A stretch of 52,632 nucleotides of DNA from Bacteroidales bacterium. Its GTDB lineage: Bacteria; Bacteroidota; Bacteroidia; Bacteroidales; UBA932. A program made the translations under genes and the position numbers. The stretch spans positions 1-52,632 of the forward strand of contig JAFTFV010000030.1 in assembly GCA_017458265.1 (NCBI GenBank), written 5' to 3'. Position 1 is the stretch's first letter. Each line of letters opens with the position of its first letter. The notes beneath the pieces are model-generated. The model was not told where the DNA came from. It worked only from the letters and a program-made list of their open reading frames with translations, and searched no databases. Positions 15,895-22,821 of this stretch are shown here, in pieces.

Positions 15895-16018
15895 TTGATA
15901 CACTCAAACCACCGTTTTCGGCCCTGTAGCGGCGTTTTTGGTGGTTTGCCCATGTTTAAAAGACGTCAAACCACCGTTTTCGGCCCCTGGTGAGCCAAAA
16001 CGGTGGTTTGAATGTATC
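15895..16018 (+). repeat. Family-1 REPIN-like palindromic repeat, copy C
   Basis: Begins TTGATACACTC and ends GAATGTATC. The two hairpins each carry CAAACCACC and GGTGGTTTG and are separated by CCCATGTTTAAAAGACG. It fills the gap between the convergent ispH and efp genes, where it could also act as a terminator for both. It is an almost perfect inverted copy of copy D. Confidence 0.9.
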
Positions 16019-16052
16019 TAGGCAATGATGCCAGGGCGGCAATCGGCCTGTA

Positions 16053-16622
16053 TTACTTCACCCTCTGTCCGTAGGAACGGTCGGTGGTGTTGACGGTGAT
16101 GATTTCACCGGTCTCGATGAAGAGGGGAACCATGATCTTGGCGCCGGTCTCCAGGGTGACTTCCTTAAGTGCGGAAGTGGATGCGGTGTTACCTTTGACT
16201 GCGGGCTCTGAGTAGGTGACCTCGAGGGTTACATAGGTAGGGAGTTCGCAGGTGAGGCAGCGCTCTTCGGGTTCGGTGAGGAACATCATTTCCACATGCT
16301 GGCCTTCTTTCATGAGGTCTGCATTTTCGACTACATCATGAGGAAGGGTGATCTGTTCGTAGGTTTCCTCGTGCATGAAGTTGAATGCTTCGCCATCGTC
16401 ATAGAGGAACTGGTAGGGGCGGCGCTCTACGGTGATAGTGTCAATCTTTGCACCGGCGGTGAAGGTGTTCTCCAGGATGCGGCCGTTCTCCAGGTTGCGG
16501 AGCTTGGTCTTTACGAAAGCGGGGCCCTTGCCGGGCTTTACGTGCTGGAAGTAAACTACAACGCAGGGCTTGCCATTGAAGTCAATGTAGAGTCCGTTCT
16601 TGAAATCAGCAGTTGTTGCCAT
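16053..16622 (-). CDS. efp: Elongation factor P
   Basis: A 189-residue EF-P, which enters the ribosomal E site and relieves stalling at polyproline. KOW-like N-terminal domain with the loop HVKPGKGPAFVKTK (K32 at the modified tip position), middle OB domain (RRPYQFLYDDGEAFNFM), C-terminal OB domain (TLETGAKIMVPLFIETGE and NTTDRSYGQRVK). Single gene. The promoter lies at 16664-16695 on the minus strand, with a leader of about 35 nt. The gene lies inside the segment bracketed by repeat copies C and D but is a core gene, so those copies probably landed on either side of it. Confidence 0.95.
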   Translation of the reverse strand: MATTADFKNGLYIDFNGKPCVVVYFQHVKPGKGPAFVKTKLRNLENGRILENTFTAGAKIDTITVERRPYQFLYDDGEAFNFMHEETYEQITLPHDVVENADLMKEGQHVEMMFLTEPEERCLTCELPTYVTLEVTYSEPAVKGNTASTSALKEVTLETGAKIMVPLFIETGEIITVNTTDRSYGQRVK

Positions 16623-16663
16623 AAATTATTTGATATTTGGTGTTAGTCGTGCTTTACAGACTG

Positions 16664-16695
16664 CAAAAATAACGAATTGCTGTTTTTTATGCAAA
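16664..16695 (-). promoter_or_regulatory. efp promoter
   Basis: On the minus strand TTTG (16695-16692), 20 nt spacer, TATTTTTG (16671-16664), a good match to the Bacteroidota consensus. Confidence 0.6.
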
Positions 16696-16744
16696 TTTTT
16701 GATTGTCTGCAGGGTCGCGGCAGGAATCCCGAGTGCAAAAAGTG

Positions 16745-16906
16745 AAACGGATAATCGGCCATGCAAACCGATGAGAGGACGTTTTTGGCGGCTTTGTCAA
16801 GGTTTTTACTGCAAATAAACGTTTGTGAAACGTTTCATATCGGCCCTGGAGCGCTATGGGATGGCTTTTATCCGTTTTATCCGTTTACCATTTTTTTAAA
16901 CGGATA
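16745..16906. promoter_or_regulatory. Four TATCCGTTT boxes before the HTH-RAYT operon
   Basis: AAACGGATA at 16745-16753, two abutting direct copies of TATCCGTTT at 16869-16877 and 16878-16886, and an inverted copy at 16898-16906, which makes a palindrome with the second copy over an 11-nt spacer. A 9-mer is expected less than once in a window of this size. The same box occurs upstream of the second RAYT (37921-37929). Candidate operator for the HTH protein or RAYT binding site. A TACCTTGC near 16915 is a weak -7 candidate. Confidence 0.65.
16776..16860 (+). repeat. Strongly diverged family-1-like sequence
   Basis: GACGTTTTTGGCGGCTTTG resembles the GCCGTTTTTGGTGGTTTG arm, and CGGCCCTGGAGCGC resembles the loop CGGCCCCTGGAACGC of copy B. 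Between them an AAACGTTTGTGAAACGTTT palindrome replaces the usual centre. Perhaps an old copy in the promoter region of the cassette. Confidence 0.35.
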
Positions 16907-16931
16907 GGCTCTGTTACCTTGCGGGCGGAAT

Positions 16932-16950
16932 CCCTTGCACGGGGCAAGGG
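16932..16950 (+). promoter_or_regulatory. Leader hairpin before the HTH gene
   Basis: CCCTTGC and GCAAGGG form a 7-bp stem with a 5-nt loop, 27 nt before the ATG at 16978. If transcribed it would lie in the leader and could affect ribosome access. Confidence 0.4.
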
Positions 16951-16977
16951 AAGTAACACTTAAACCATTTTATTTAT

Positions 16978-17358
16978 ATGCCAAACAGAAGTACAGCTTT
17001 CCTTCCGCAGGAAAAATTCGATCAGATCAGGGCTGCTTATGCCCGTTTCAACGAGCCTTGGCTGCCAAGCGAAGTGGAGGAATTGAAGGCTATGGCCGAA
17101 GAGAAAGTCACGGAAGAAGACATGGCGGCCCAGTTGCAGCGCACGCCGTCTTCCATACGGCTGAAACTGAAGTCGTTGGGACTGTATGTCGCAAAACCGG
17201 CACCGGCACGCTGGAGTGAAGAGGATGATGAAATGCTTGTTGAACTGTTCAAAAACGGATCCTCGCCAGAGTATCTTGCAGAAAGGTTCGGCCGCTCCCT
17301 TCGCGCCGTCATCTACCGCCTAGTCCAACACCGCATGAACGTCTTCGACCATGTTTGA
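16978..17358 (+). CDS. Tandem helix-turn-helix (Myb/SANT-like) DNA-binding protein
   Basis: A 126-residue protein with two similar three-helix DNA-binding modules: about 27-70 (W, three acidic residues, EEDMAAQLQRTPSSIRLKLKSLGL) and about 79-119 (RWSEEDDEMLVELFKNG, then EYLAERFGRSLRAVIYRLVQ). Both end in the R-S/T-x-x-x-[IV]-x-x-[RK]-L recognition helix typical of Myb/SANT and GcrA-like proteins. It overlaps the RAYT start by 8 bp, so both are made together. Four TATCCGTTT boxes lie upstream. Inference: an accessory or regulatory protein of the RAYT, perhaps binding those boxes or the repeat. I know of no standard RAYT system with such a partner. Confidence 0.75.
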   Translation: MPNRSTAFLPQEKFDQIRAAYARFNEPWLPSEVEELKAMAEEKVTEEDMAAQLQRTPSSIRLKLKSLGLYVAKPAPARWSEEDDEMLVELFKNGSSPEYLAERFGRSLRAVIYRLVQHRMNVFDHV

Positions 17359-18211
17359 CGAACCCGTCAGCGACTATTGGCACGTCTATTCCGACGGCAA
17401 ACGTGCAGACATTCCTTTCGCGACCGACAAGGATAAGGTTTTTGCGATGAACGCAATCGCAATATGCGCATTTCAGAGCGATATGGAGGTGATATGCCAG
17501 GAGGTGAATGACACCCATCTTCACAGCATCCTGAGGGGGCGATTCCCCGAAAAATTCCGCGCAGGAATGAAAAAGAGGATCAGTACGTGGCTGAACAGGA
17601 AAGGAACGGACCGGTCTGGTGAATTTTACCTGTCCTTCAACGAGATAACAAGCAGAAGGGAACTGCTTACAAAAATAATGTACACATACAGGAACAGCCT
17701 GGATTGTTATTGTGGAGCGCCATGGAATTACCGATGGGGTGTCGGGAATCTCTATTTTGCCCCAAGGATTTCTTTGGGTACGCCGCTGCGAGATCTCACC
17801 GCCAGACAGCAGCGGGAACTCCTGTCTTGCTGGCAGGAACTGCCGCAGGACTGGAGAATAGACGGTAGCGGCATGCTTCTTCCTTCCAGCTACATCAATG
17901 CCGACCTTGTTGAATCACTATTCGGTTCGGTGAGAGTGTTCCTCGCATTCTTGTACGTAAAAAGGGATGATGAACTGCAGATGAAACAGGCATTAAGCCA
18001 GTACTATATGAATCAGCGCAGCATGGAGGACTTGAGGCAGCATGCAAACAGGCTTGCTCACAATAAGTACAACAAGTCGCTAAGAAGCATCGATTTTGAA
18101 TCCAGGCTTGAAATTGCCGCGAGCATGCTCCGTGGCGGGTCCGGCAGCCGTACTGAAAACTTCGCCAAAGCCCTCTATCTCAAAAAAGCGGATATCGACC
18201 GACTGTTGTAG
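17351..18211 (+). CDS. REP-associated tyrosine transposase (RAYT), divergent
   Basis: A 286-residue Y1/HUH single-strand DNA transposase relative. The N-terminal core matches RAYTs: HVYSDGKRADIPF, the metal-binding H-x-H (H56, H58 in NDTHLHSILRG, where most have PNHxH) and the helix MYTYRNS with the probable catalytic Tyr111, followed by YRWGVGNLYF. The C-terminal 150 residues include PSSYINADLVESLFGSV and a final helix pair (TENFAKALYLKKADIDRLL) likely to recognise the repeat. The second RAYT (36952) has the same architecture. Its TAG stop uses the first base of repeat copy D. Known RAYTs cut and join REP hairpins as single strands. Motifs are intact, so it may be active. Confidence 0.8.
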   Translation: MFDEPVSDYWHVYSDGKRADIPFATDKDKVFAMNAIAICAFQSDMEVICQEVNDTHLHSILRGRFPEKFRAGMKKRISTWLNRKGTDRSGEFYLSFNEITSRRELLTKIMYTYRNSLDCYCGAPWNYRWGVGNLYFAPRISLGTPLRDLTARQQRELLSCWQELPQDWRIDGSGMLLPSSYINADLVESLFGSVRVFLAFLYVKRDDELQMKQALSQYYMNQRSMEDLRQHANRLAHNKYNKSLRSIDFESRLEIAASMLRGGSGSRTENFAKALYLKKADIDRLL

Positions 18212-18331
18212 ATACATTCAAACCACCGTTTTGGCTCACCAGGGGCCGAAAACGGTGGTTTGACGTCTTTTAAACATGGGCAAACCACCAAAAACGCCGC
18301 TGCAGGGCCGAAAACGGTGGTTTGAGTGTAT
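18211..18331 (-). repeat. Family-1 REPIN-like palindromic repeat, copy D
   Basis: Reverse complement of copy C with very few differences in about 120 bp (for example TGCAGCGG against TGTAGCGG). It begins GATACATTC at the last base of the RAYT stop and ends GAGTGTATT, 2 bp before the stop of the convergent DUF4783 gene. Confidence 0.9.
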
Positions 18332-18333
18332 TA

Positions 18334-18789
18334 TTAATACGCTCCGGCTTGGCGGGTGATGGAGAGCTGCTGGATCTTGTAGGTGTCGCCGGCAGAGGCG
18401 GTGGCGTAGATGGTGACTTCGAAGAGTTCGCCGCCGGCATTGAGAAGGCCTATCATGTATTTCTTGTTGGATTCGGAAGCCTTGTGGGTAACCTCGAAAG
18501 AACGCGGGGTATAGGTTCCGAAGAAGGTTCTGAGTATCTGCCGGGCCTGGTTGCGCGAGCAGTTGCGGGTGGATGAGATTACAGTGACGTCCAGATTGTC
18601 TGCGAACCAGCTGGAAAGGGAGGCGGCGTCTCCTGCAATCAGGTATTTGGTAATTGAATTGAATACGGCGAAGTCTCCGTCAGGGGACTGTGTATATGTG
18701 CGGGCAACCGGTGTTGCATGCACCTGGGCAAAGCCTGGGATGGCAGCCGCCATCGCCAAAAGGCATAGTATCTGTTTCATTTTTTTCAT
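18334..18789 (-). CDS. DUF4783-like exported protein
   Basis: 151 residues with a signal peptide (MKKMKQILCLLAMAAAIPGFAQ, likely cut after the Ala before Gln). The mature part has the DUF4783 pattern: ITKYLIAGDAASLSSWFADN, then SRNQARQILRTFF and a C-terminal pair of strands ending QQLSITRQ, a small cystatin/NTF2-like fold. Function unknown. An alternative start at the Met at 18780 changes little. It converges on the RAYT with repeat copy D between, and is divergent from rlmH. Confidence 0.75.
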   Translation of the reverse strand: MKKMKQILCLLAMAAAIPGFAQVHATPVARTYTQSPDGDFAVFNSITKYLIAGDAASLSSWFADNLDVTVISSTRNCSRNQARQILRTFFGTYTPRSFEVTHKASESNKKYMIGLLNAGGELFEVTIYATASAGDTYKIQQLSITRQAGAY

Positions 18790-18840
18790 CCGGTCGGTTA
18801 TTTATGCAAATTTCGAGCCGTGATTGAGAAAAGATTTTTG

Positions 18841-18848
18841 TACATTTG
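18841..18848 (+). promoter_or_regulatory. -7 box (TACATTTG) of rlmH
   Basis: TACATTTG ends 5 nt before the rlmH ATG at 18854, so the message is almost leaderless. This also argues against the in-frame ATG at 18824, which lies upstream of the promoter. Confidence 0.6.
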
Positions 18849-18853
18849 CAAAG

Positions 18854-19327
18854 ATGAACGTAAAACTGCTCACTGTTGGGGAAACCGTGATTCCCTGGGT
18901 AAAGGAAGGTCTGGAACTGTACTGTTCCAGGCTTAAGCATTATGTGCCTTTCTCCGTGACGGAGATTCCGGAGCTCAAGAAGGTGTCGGCACTGAGTGAA
19001 GAGCAGATAAAGGAGAAGGAAGGAGCGCTGATACTGAAGAATATCGGCCCGCAGGATACCCTGATACTGCTGGACGAAAAGGGGAAGGAGTTCCGCTCGG
19101 TTGAGTTTGCCGCCTGGCTGGAAAAGCAGATGGCCGGCGGGGCGAAAAACCTGGTTTTCGTCATCGGCGGGGCGTACGGATTCTCCAAGGAAGTGTACGG
19201 GAGGGCCGGAGGAAAGATATCCCTATCAAAAATGACCTTCTCCCATCAAATGGTTAGAACGATTTTTGCAGAGCAGCTCTACCGCGCCTGCACCATACTC
19301 AAAGGCGAGCCTTATCACCATGAATAG
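18854..19327 (+). CDS. rlmH: 23S rRNA pseudouridine1915 N3-methyltransferase
   Basis: A 157-residue SPOUT (knotted) methyltransferase that methylates pseudouridine 1915 of 23S rRNA on the assembled ribosome, using S-adenosylmethionine. It starts at MNVKLLTVGE. Knot and SAM-binding landmarks: LILLDEKGKEFRS, FVIGGAYGFSKEVYGRA, and the C-terminal ISLSKMTFSHQMVRTIFAEQ followed by LYRACTILKGEPYHH. Full length. The histidine kinase gene starts inside its last codons (8-bp overlap), which links the two in one operon. Confidence 0.93.
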   Translation: MNVKLLTVGETVIPWVKEGLELYCSRLKHYVPFSVTEIPELKKVSALSEEQIKEKEGALILKNIGPQDTLILLDEKGKEFRSVEFAAWLEKQMAGGAKNLVFVIGGAYGFSKEVYGRAGGKISLSKMTFSHQMVRTIFAEQLYRACTILKGEPYHHE

Positions 19328-22300
19328 GAAGAGGAACATCTGGCTTGTGACCGCCGCACTGCTTCTTGCCGGAGCCGTGGCGTTCACCGTGGCCTCGTTC
19401 CTTTCAGACGGTTCGTCAAATACTGAATCGGCTGCTAAGGCGCTCGGGAAAAGGGTAGAGTACCGCCTTGCCCTTCTGGAAAGCAGCATGGAAAAGGCCC
19501 TTTCCAGCAACGAAGCCACCTGGACAGAGCTGGAAAACCTCCCTGCCGACATGGTCGTTTACCGCTATGTCGAAGATACCCTGCAAAGCTGGGCGAACCG
19601 CTTTCCCATCCGCAGTGACGATATCCGCACCAGCACCATCGTGCGCCGCCTGGGAGAATCCCGGAGCGATGCGGTGTCGCCCCTGAAGGACGTCGGCCCC
19701 GAATGGTCCTTCACCAACCTTGGCCCAAAGTGGTACCTTACCAAGGCCGCAACGGATGGTGAGACGGGAGTCATCGCCGGCCTGGAAATCGTAGACGAAC
19801 TGCGCGCCGGTTCCATGAACGGCAGCAACCGCAGGCTGAGGATTCCGGAAGTCTTTTCCGTGAAGCCGCTTTCCTCTAGTGTAGGCGCACCCGTGACGGT
19901 GAATGGGGAGCCGCTCTTCAAGCTTGCATCGGAAAAGATGGAAAGCAGTACCGGCGGGCATAACTTCGACCTGCAGCTCATCGCAATTGCACTGCTGATA
20001 CTTGCTTCGCTGGCATTTCTGGCGGCCGGGCCATCGGCAGGAAAACTTGTCCTGGTCGCGGTTCTGCAGACGGCACTGCTGGTCTGGACATACCTCCGCG
20101 GCAGGGGCGAGACCTCTGCTCTTTTCTCCCCGCTCCTCTATGCCGACGGCCCCATACTCTACTCCCTTGGCGCAGTAATCCTGCAGAGCCTCAACATAGT
20201 CCTTCTGGTAACGGACCTCTATATCGGCAGGAGGACACTGTTGAGGGAGGTGCGCAGAAAGGACAGCCGGGCGTTGGAGTGGACGCTTCTCGTTGCAGGC
20301 CTTGCGGCGGCTGTGCTCATCGGCACGTATTTCCATTTCGTTTTCAAGAGCATCATCGTCAACTCCGACATAAGCCTGGAACTGTATATAGTTGTAAGGC
20401 TGTCGGTCTACACGGGTATTGTCTATGCCGTTTTCATTGCCCTGGCGCTGTCCCTGGTGGTGCTGCTCCAGATGCTGTCGCCGCTGGCGCGTTCGCTCTT
20501 CGGCCTAAGGTATGACCTGTTCTCCGTGCCATCCAGGGCCGTTTTTTCCGCAATTCTGGGTCTGTACTTCGTGTCGATGACCGCGCCGCTTGGCTTCCAC
20601 AAGGAAGAGCGGCGGATTGACGTCTGGGCAAACCGCCTCGCAATGGACAGGGACGTAGCTCTCGAAATCCAGCTCAGAAGCGTCGAGGGCCAGATTGCCG
20701 ATGACCAGATGTTCGGAGCCCTTGCCTCCCTTTCCGGCGGGGCCGATGTTATCCGCGGCCGCCTGGTGAGCAACTACATGGCCCGTATCTCGCAGGACTA
20801 TGACATATCGGTTCTCGAGACCGGCGGCAACCTTGGGGCGAATCCGGTGTTCCAGGAAAGGGTGCGCAGCGGAGTGCGCCTTTCTGACAATTCCAACTTC
20901 TTCTACAGTCCCCTTGGCGCCGGCAGGGTGGCCTATACCGGCGTGTTTACATGGTACATATCCGGAGTGGGCTCCACCTCGATGCTCATTTCGGTAGAGT
21001 CCAAGCGGAACAGGGAAGACAGGGGCTACCTGCGCCTTCTTGGCGTGTCGGACCCCGGACGTGTAAGCCTGCCCTCTGTCTATTCATGGGCGAAATATGT
21101 AGACGGAAACATGGTGCAGTATACCGGCGCCTATGCATATCCTACCGTGCTTTCCGGCAAGTTCCTCCACGAGGGGCACATGAACCTCGAAGGCTGGTGC
21201 CACTTTGTGAGAAATGTCTCCGAAGGGGAAGTGATAGTGATTTCACGTGAGCGTACGGCCTTCCTTGACTATGGCGTAGCCGGGCTCATGCTGGCCATAC
21301 TCACGTTCTTCTTCCTAAGCGCCATGGCTGCCGGCAGGGGCCGCAGCTCCACCTCCCGCTACTATCAGAACAGGATAAGCCTTGTTCTGTACGTGTCTCT
21401 GTTCCTGACGCTTATCGCGATGGCCGGTTTCAGCGTATGGTTCGTGTACAAGAGAAACGCATCCGACATACAGAACGTCATGATTTCCCGCGTAAACACG
21501 CTCCAGGGCATGATGCAGGAACGCCTGCGCTCGCTTGACGGCATCCAGGGGAACGGCGTCCGCGCAGAGATGGAAAGCATCGGCAACAGCCTCCATACTG
21601 ACATTACGCTGTTCGACCCTTCCGGCCACATGGCATACAGCACCACGCCGGAAGTATATGACCGCATGATACTGAGCCATCGCATTGACGAAACTCCGTA
21701 CTACAATATAATGTACGCCCACAAGCGCTACTTCATCCAGAAGGAGAAGGTGGGACGCAGGAGTTTCTACGCCATGTATGCTCCCGTATTCAATTCCGGC
21801 GGGCAGATGATAGCCATCCTGGCCTCTCCCTTCACCAGCATGACAAGGAATTTCGAGGCCGAAGCCGTGAGCCACATCGCCACCGTCATCACCATATTCT
21901 TCCTGCTTCTGCTGCTGTCCCGCGTGGTTACTTTCGAGGTGGTGAGCCGCCTCTTCAGGCCCATCACGGAGCTCAGCCGCAAGATGAAAGTCACGGACGT
22001 AGACCATCTGGAAACGCTGTCCTACGACGGTGACGACGAGATTACACCGCTTGTGAACGCCTACAACCGCATGGTACTGGACCTTGGCGACTCCTCCCGC
22101 CGCCTTGCCCAGGCCGAAAGGGACAAGGCCTGGACAGACATGGCCCGCCGCGTCGCCCACGACCTCAAGAACCCCCTCACCCCCATCAAGCTGCAGATCC
22201 AGCTCCTCATGAGGATGAAGGCCTCCGGAAATCCTGCCTGGCAGGACAAACTCGAAGAAGTTGCCGGCACCGTCCTCTACCACGTAGACCTCCTTGCCGA

Positions 22301-22784
22301 TTCTGCCGACCAGTTCTCCACCTTCGCCAAGATGTACGACCAGGCTCCTGAACGCTTTGACCTTGATGCGCTCATCCGCCAGGAGGTAGACCTCTTCGAC
22401 TCCCGTGACGACGTTCAGCTGGATTATTTCGGCCTTGCCGATGCCTACGTGCTTGCCCCCCGTCCGCAGCTGACGCGGGTAATCGTGAACCTTCTTACCA
22501 ACGCCTTCCAGGCGCTGGACGGCGCCGGACGCATCCAGGTGGCGCTCCGCAACTCCTCAGAGGACGGATTCTACGATATCGTAGTGGAGGACAACGGCCC
22601 AGGCGTCCCCGAAGACATGACAGAGAAGATATTCTCTCCCGATTTCACCACGAAGACCAGCGGCTCCGGCCTTGGCCTTGCCATCTGCCGCCGCATAGTG
22701 GACCACTGCGGAGGCTCCATCTCCTACTCCCGCTCCTTCACTCTGGGCGGCGCCTGCTTCACGGTCAAGTTTCCTAAAAACTAG
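19320..22784 (+). CDS. NtrY-like membrane histidine kinase
   Basis: Start at the ATG at 19320 (MNRKRNIWLVTAALLLAGAV); a longer frame begins inside rlmH. 1154 residues: an N-terminal membrane segment, an extracytoplasmic region, a block of several membrane segments (about 220-430), a second sensor region, a membrane segment near 860-880, HAMP-like linker (FRPITELSRKM), HisKA with phosphoacceptor His947 in AHDLKNPLTPIKL, and HATPase with NLLTNAFQAL, DNGPGVP and GSGLGLAICRR. The H-box is of the NtrY/NtrB type, which pairs with NtrC regulators such as 13119-14267. Signal unknown. The stop is followed by a 17-bp remnant of the family-1 repeat. Confidence 0.88.
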   Translation: MNRKRNIWLVTAALLLAGAVAFTVASFLSDGSSNTESAAKALGKRVEYRLALLESSMEKALSSNEATWTELENLPADMVVYRYVEDTLQSWANRFPIRSDDIRTSTIVRRLGESRSDAVSPLKDVGPEWSFTNLGPKWYLTKAATDGETGVIAGLEIVDELRAGSMNGSNRRLRIPEVFSVKPLSSSVGAPVTVNGEPLFKLASEKMESSTGGHNFDLQLIAIALLILASLAFLAAGPSAGKLVLVAVLQTALLVWTYLRGRGETSALFSPLLYADGPILYSLGAVILQSLNIVLLVTDLYIGRRTLLREVRRKDSRALEWTLLVAGLAAAVLIGTYFHFVFKSIIVNSDISLELYIVVRLSVYTGIVYAVFIALALSLVVLLQMLSPLARSLFGLRYDLFSVPSRAVFSAILGLYFVSMTAPLGFHKEERRIDVWANRLAMDRDVALEIQLRSVEGQIADDQMFGALASLSGGADVIRGRLVSNYMARISQDYDISVLETGGNLGANPVFQERVRSGVRLSDNSNFFYSPLGAGRVAYTGVFTWYISGVGSTSMLISVESKRNREDRGYLRLLGVSDPGRVSLPSVYSWAKYVDGNMVQYTGAYAYPTVLSGKFLHEGHMNLEGWCHFVRNVSEGEVIVISRERTAFLDYGVAGLMLAILTFFFLSAMAAGRGRSSTSRYYQNRISLVLYVSLFLTLIAMAGFSVWFVYKRNASDIQNVMISRVNTLQGMMQERLRSLDGIQGNGVRAEMESIGNSLHTDITLFDPSGHMAYSTTPEVYDRMILSHRIDETPYYNIMYAHKRYFIQKEKVGRRSFYAMYAPVFNSGGQMIAILASPFTSMTRNFEAEAVSHIATVITIFFLLLLLSRVVTFEVVSRLFRPITELSRKMKVTDVDHLETLSYDGDDEITPLVNAYNRMVLDLGDSSRRLAQAERDKAWTDMARRVAHDLKNPLTPIKLQIQLLMRMKASGNPAWQDKLEEVAGTVLYHVDLLADSADQFSTFAKMYDQAPERFDLDALIRQEVDLFDSRDDVQLDYFGLADAYVLAPRPQLTRVIVNLLTNAFQALDGAGRIQVALRNSSEDGFYDIVVEDNGPGVPEDMTEKIFSPDFTTKTSGSGLGLAICRRIVDHCGGSISYSRSFTLGGACFTVKFPKN

Positions 22785-22796
22785 CCGGCTTCTCCC

Positions 22797-22813
22797 GGTT
22801 TGAATGTATCAAA
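22797..22813 (+). repeat. Family-1 repeat remnant
   Basis: GGTTTGAATGTATCAAA matches the right end of copy C, in the 37-bp gap between two convergent stop codons. Only the end is left. Confidence 0.65.
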
Positions 22814-22821
22814 GTCCAGGG

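Noticed and set aside
15895-16018. CRISPR array
   Set aside because: The palindromic repeats are widely spaced, with few copies and no regular spacers, and no cas gene is present.
15895-18331. Classical IS element or composite transposon with terminal inverted repeats
   Set aside because: The inverted copies enclose the core gene efp, and the enzyme is a Y1/RAYT relative rather than a DDE transposase. Copies of the same repeat also occur alone elsewhere, so a REPIN explanation fits better.
21315-22283. 322-codon open frame antisense to the histidine kinase
   Set aside because: The opposite frame has all kinase motifs; this one has none.
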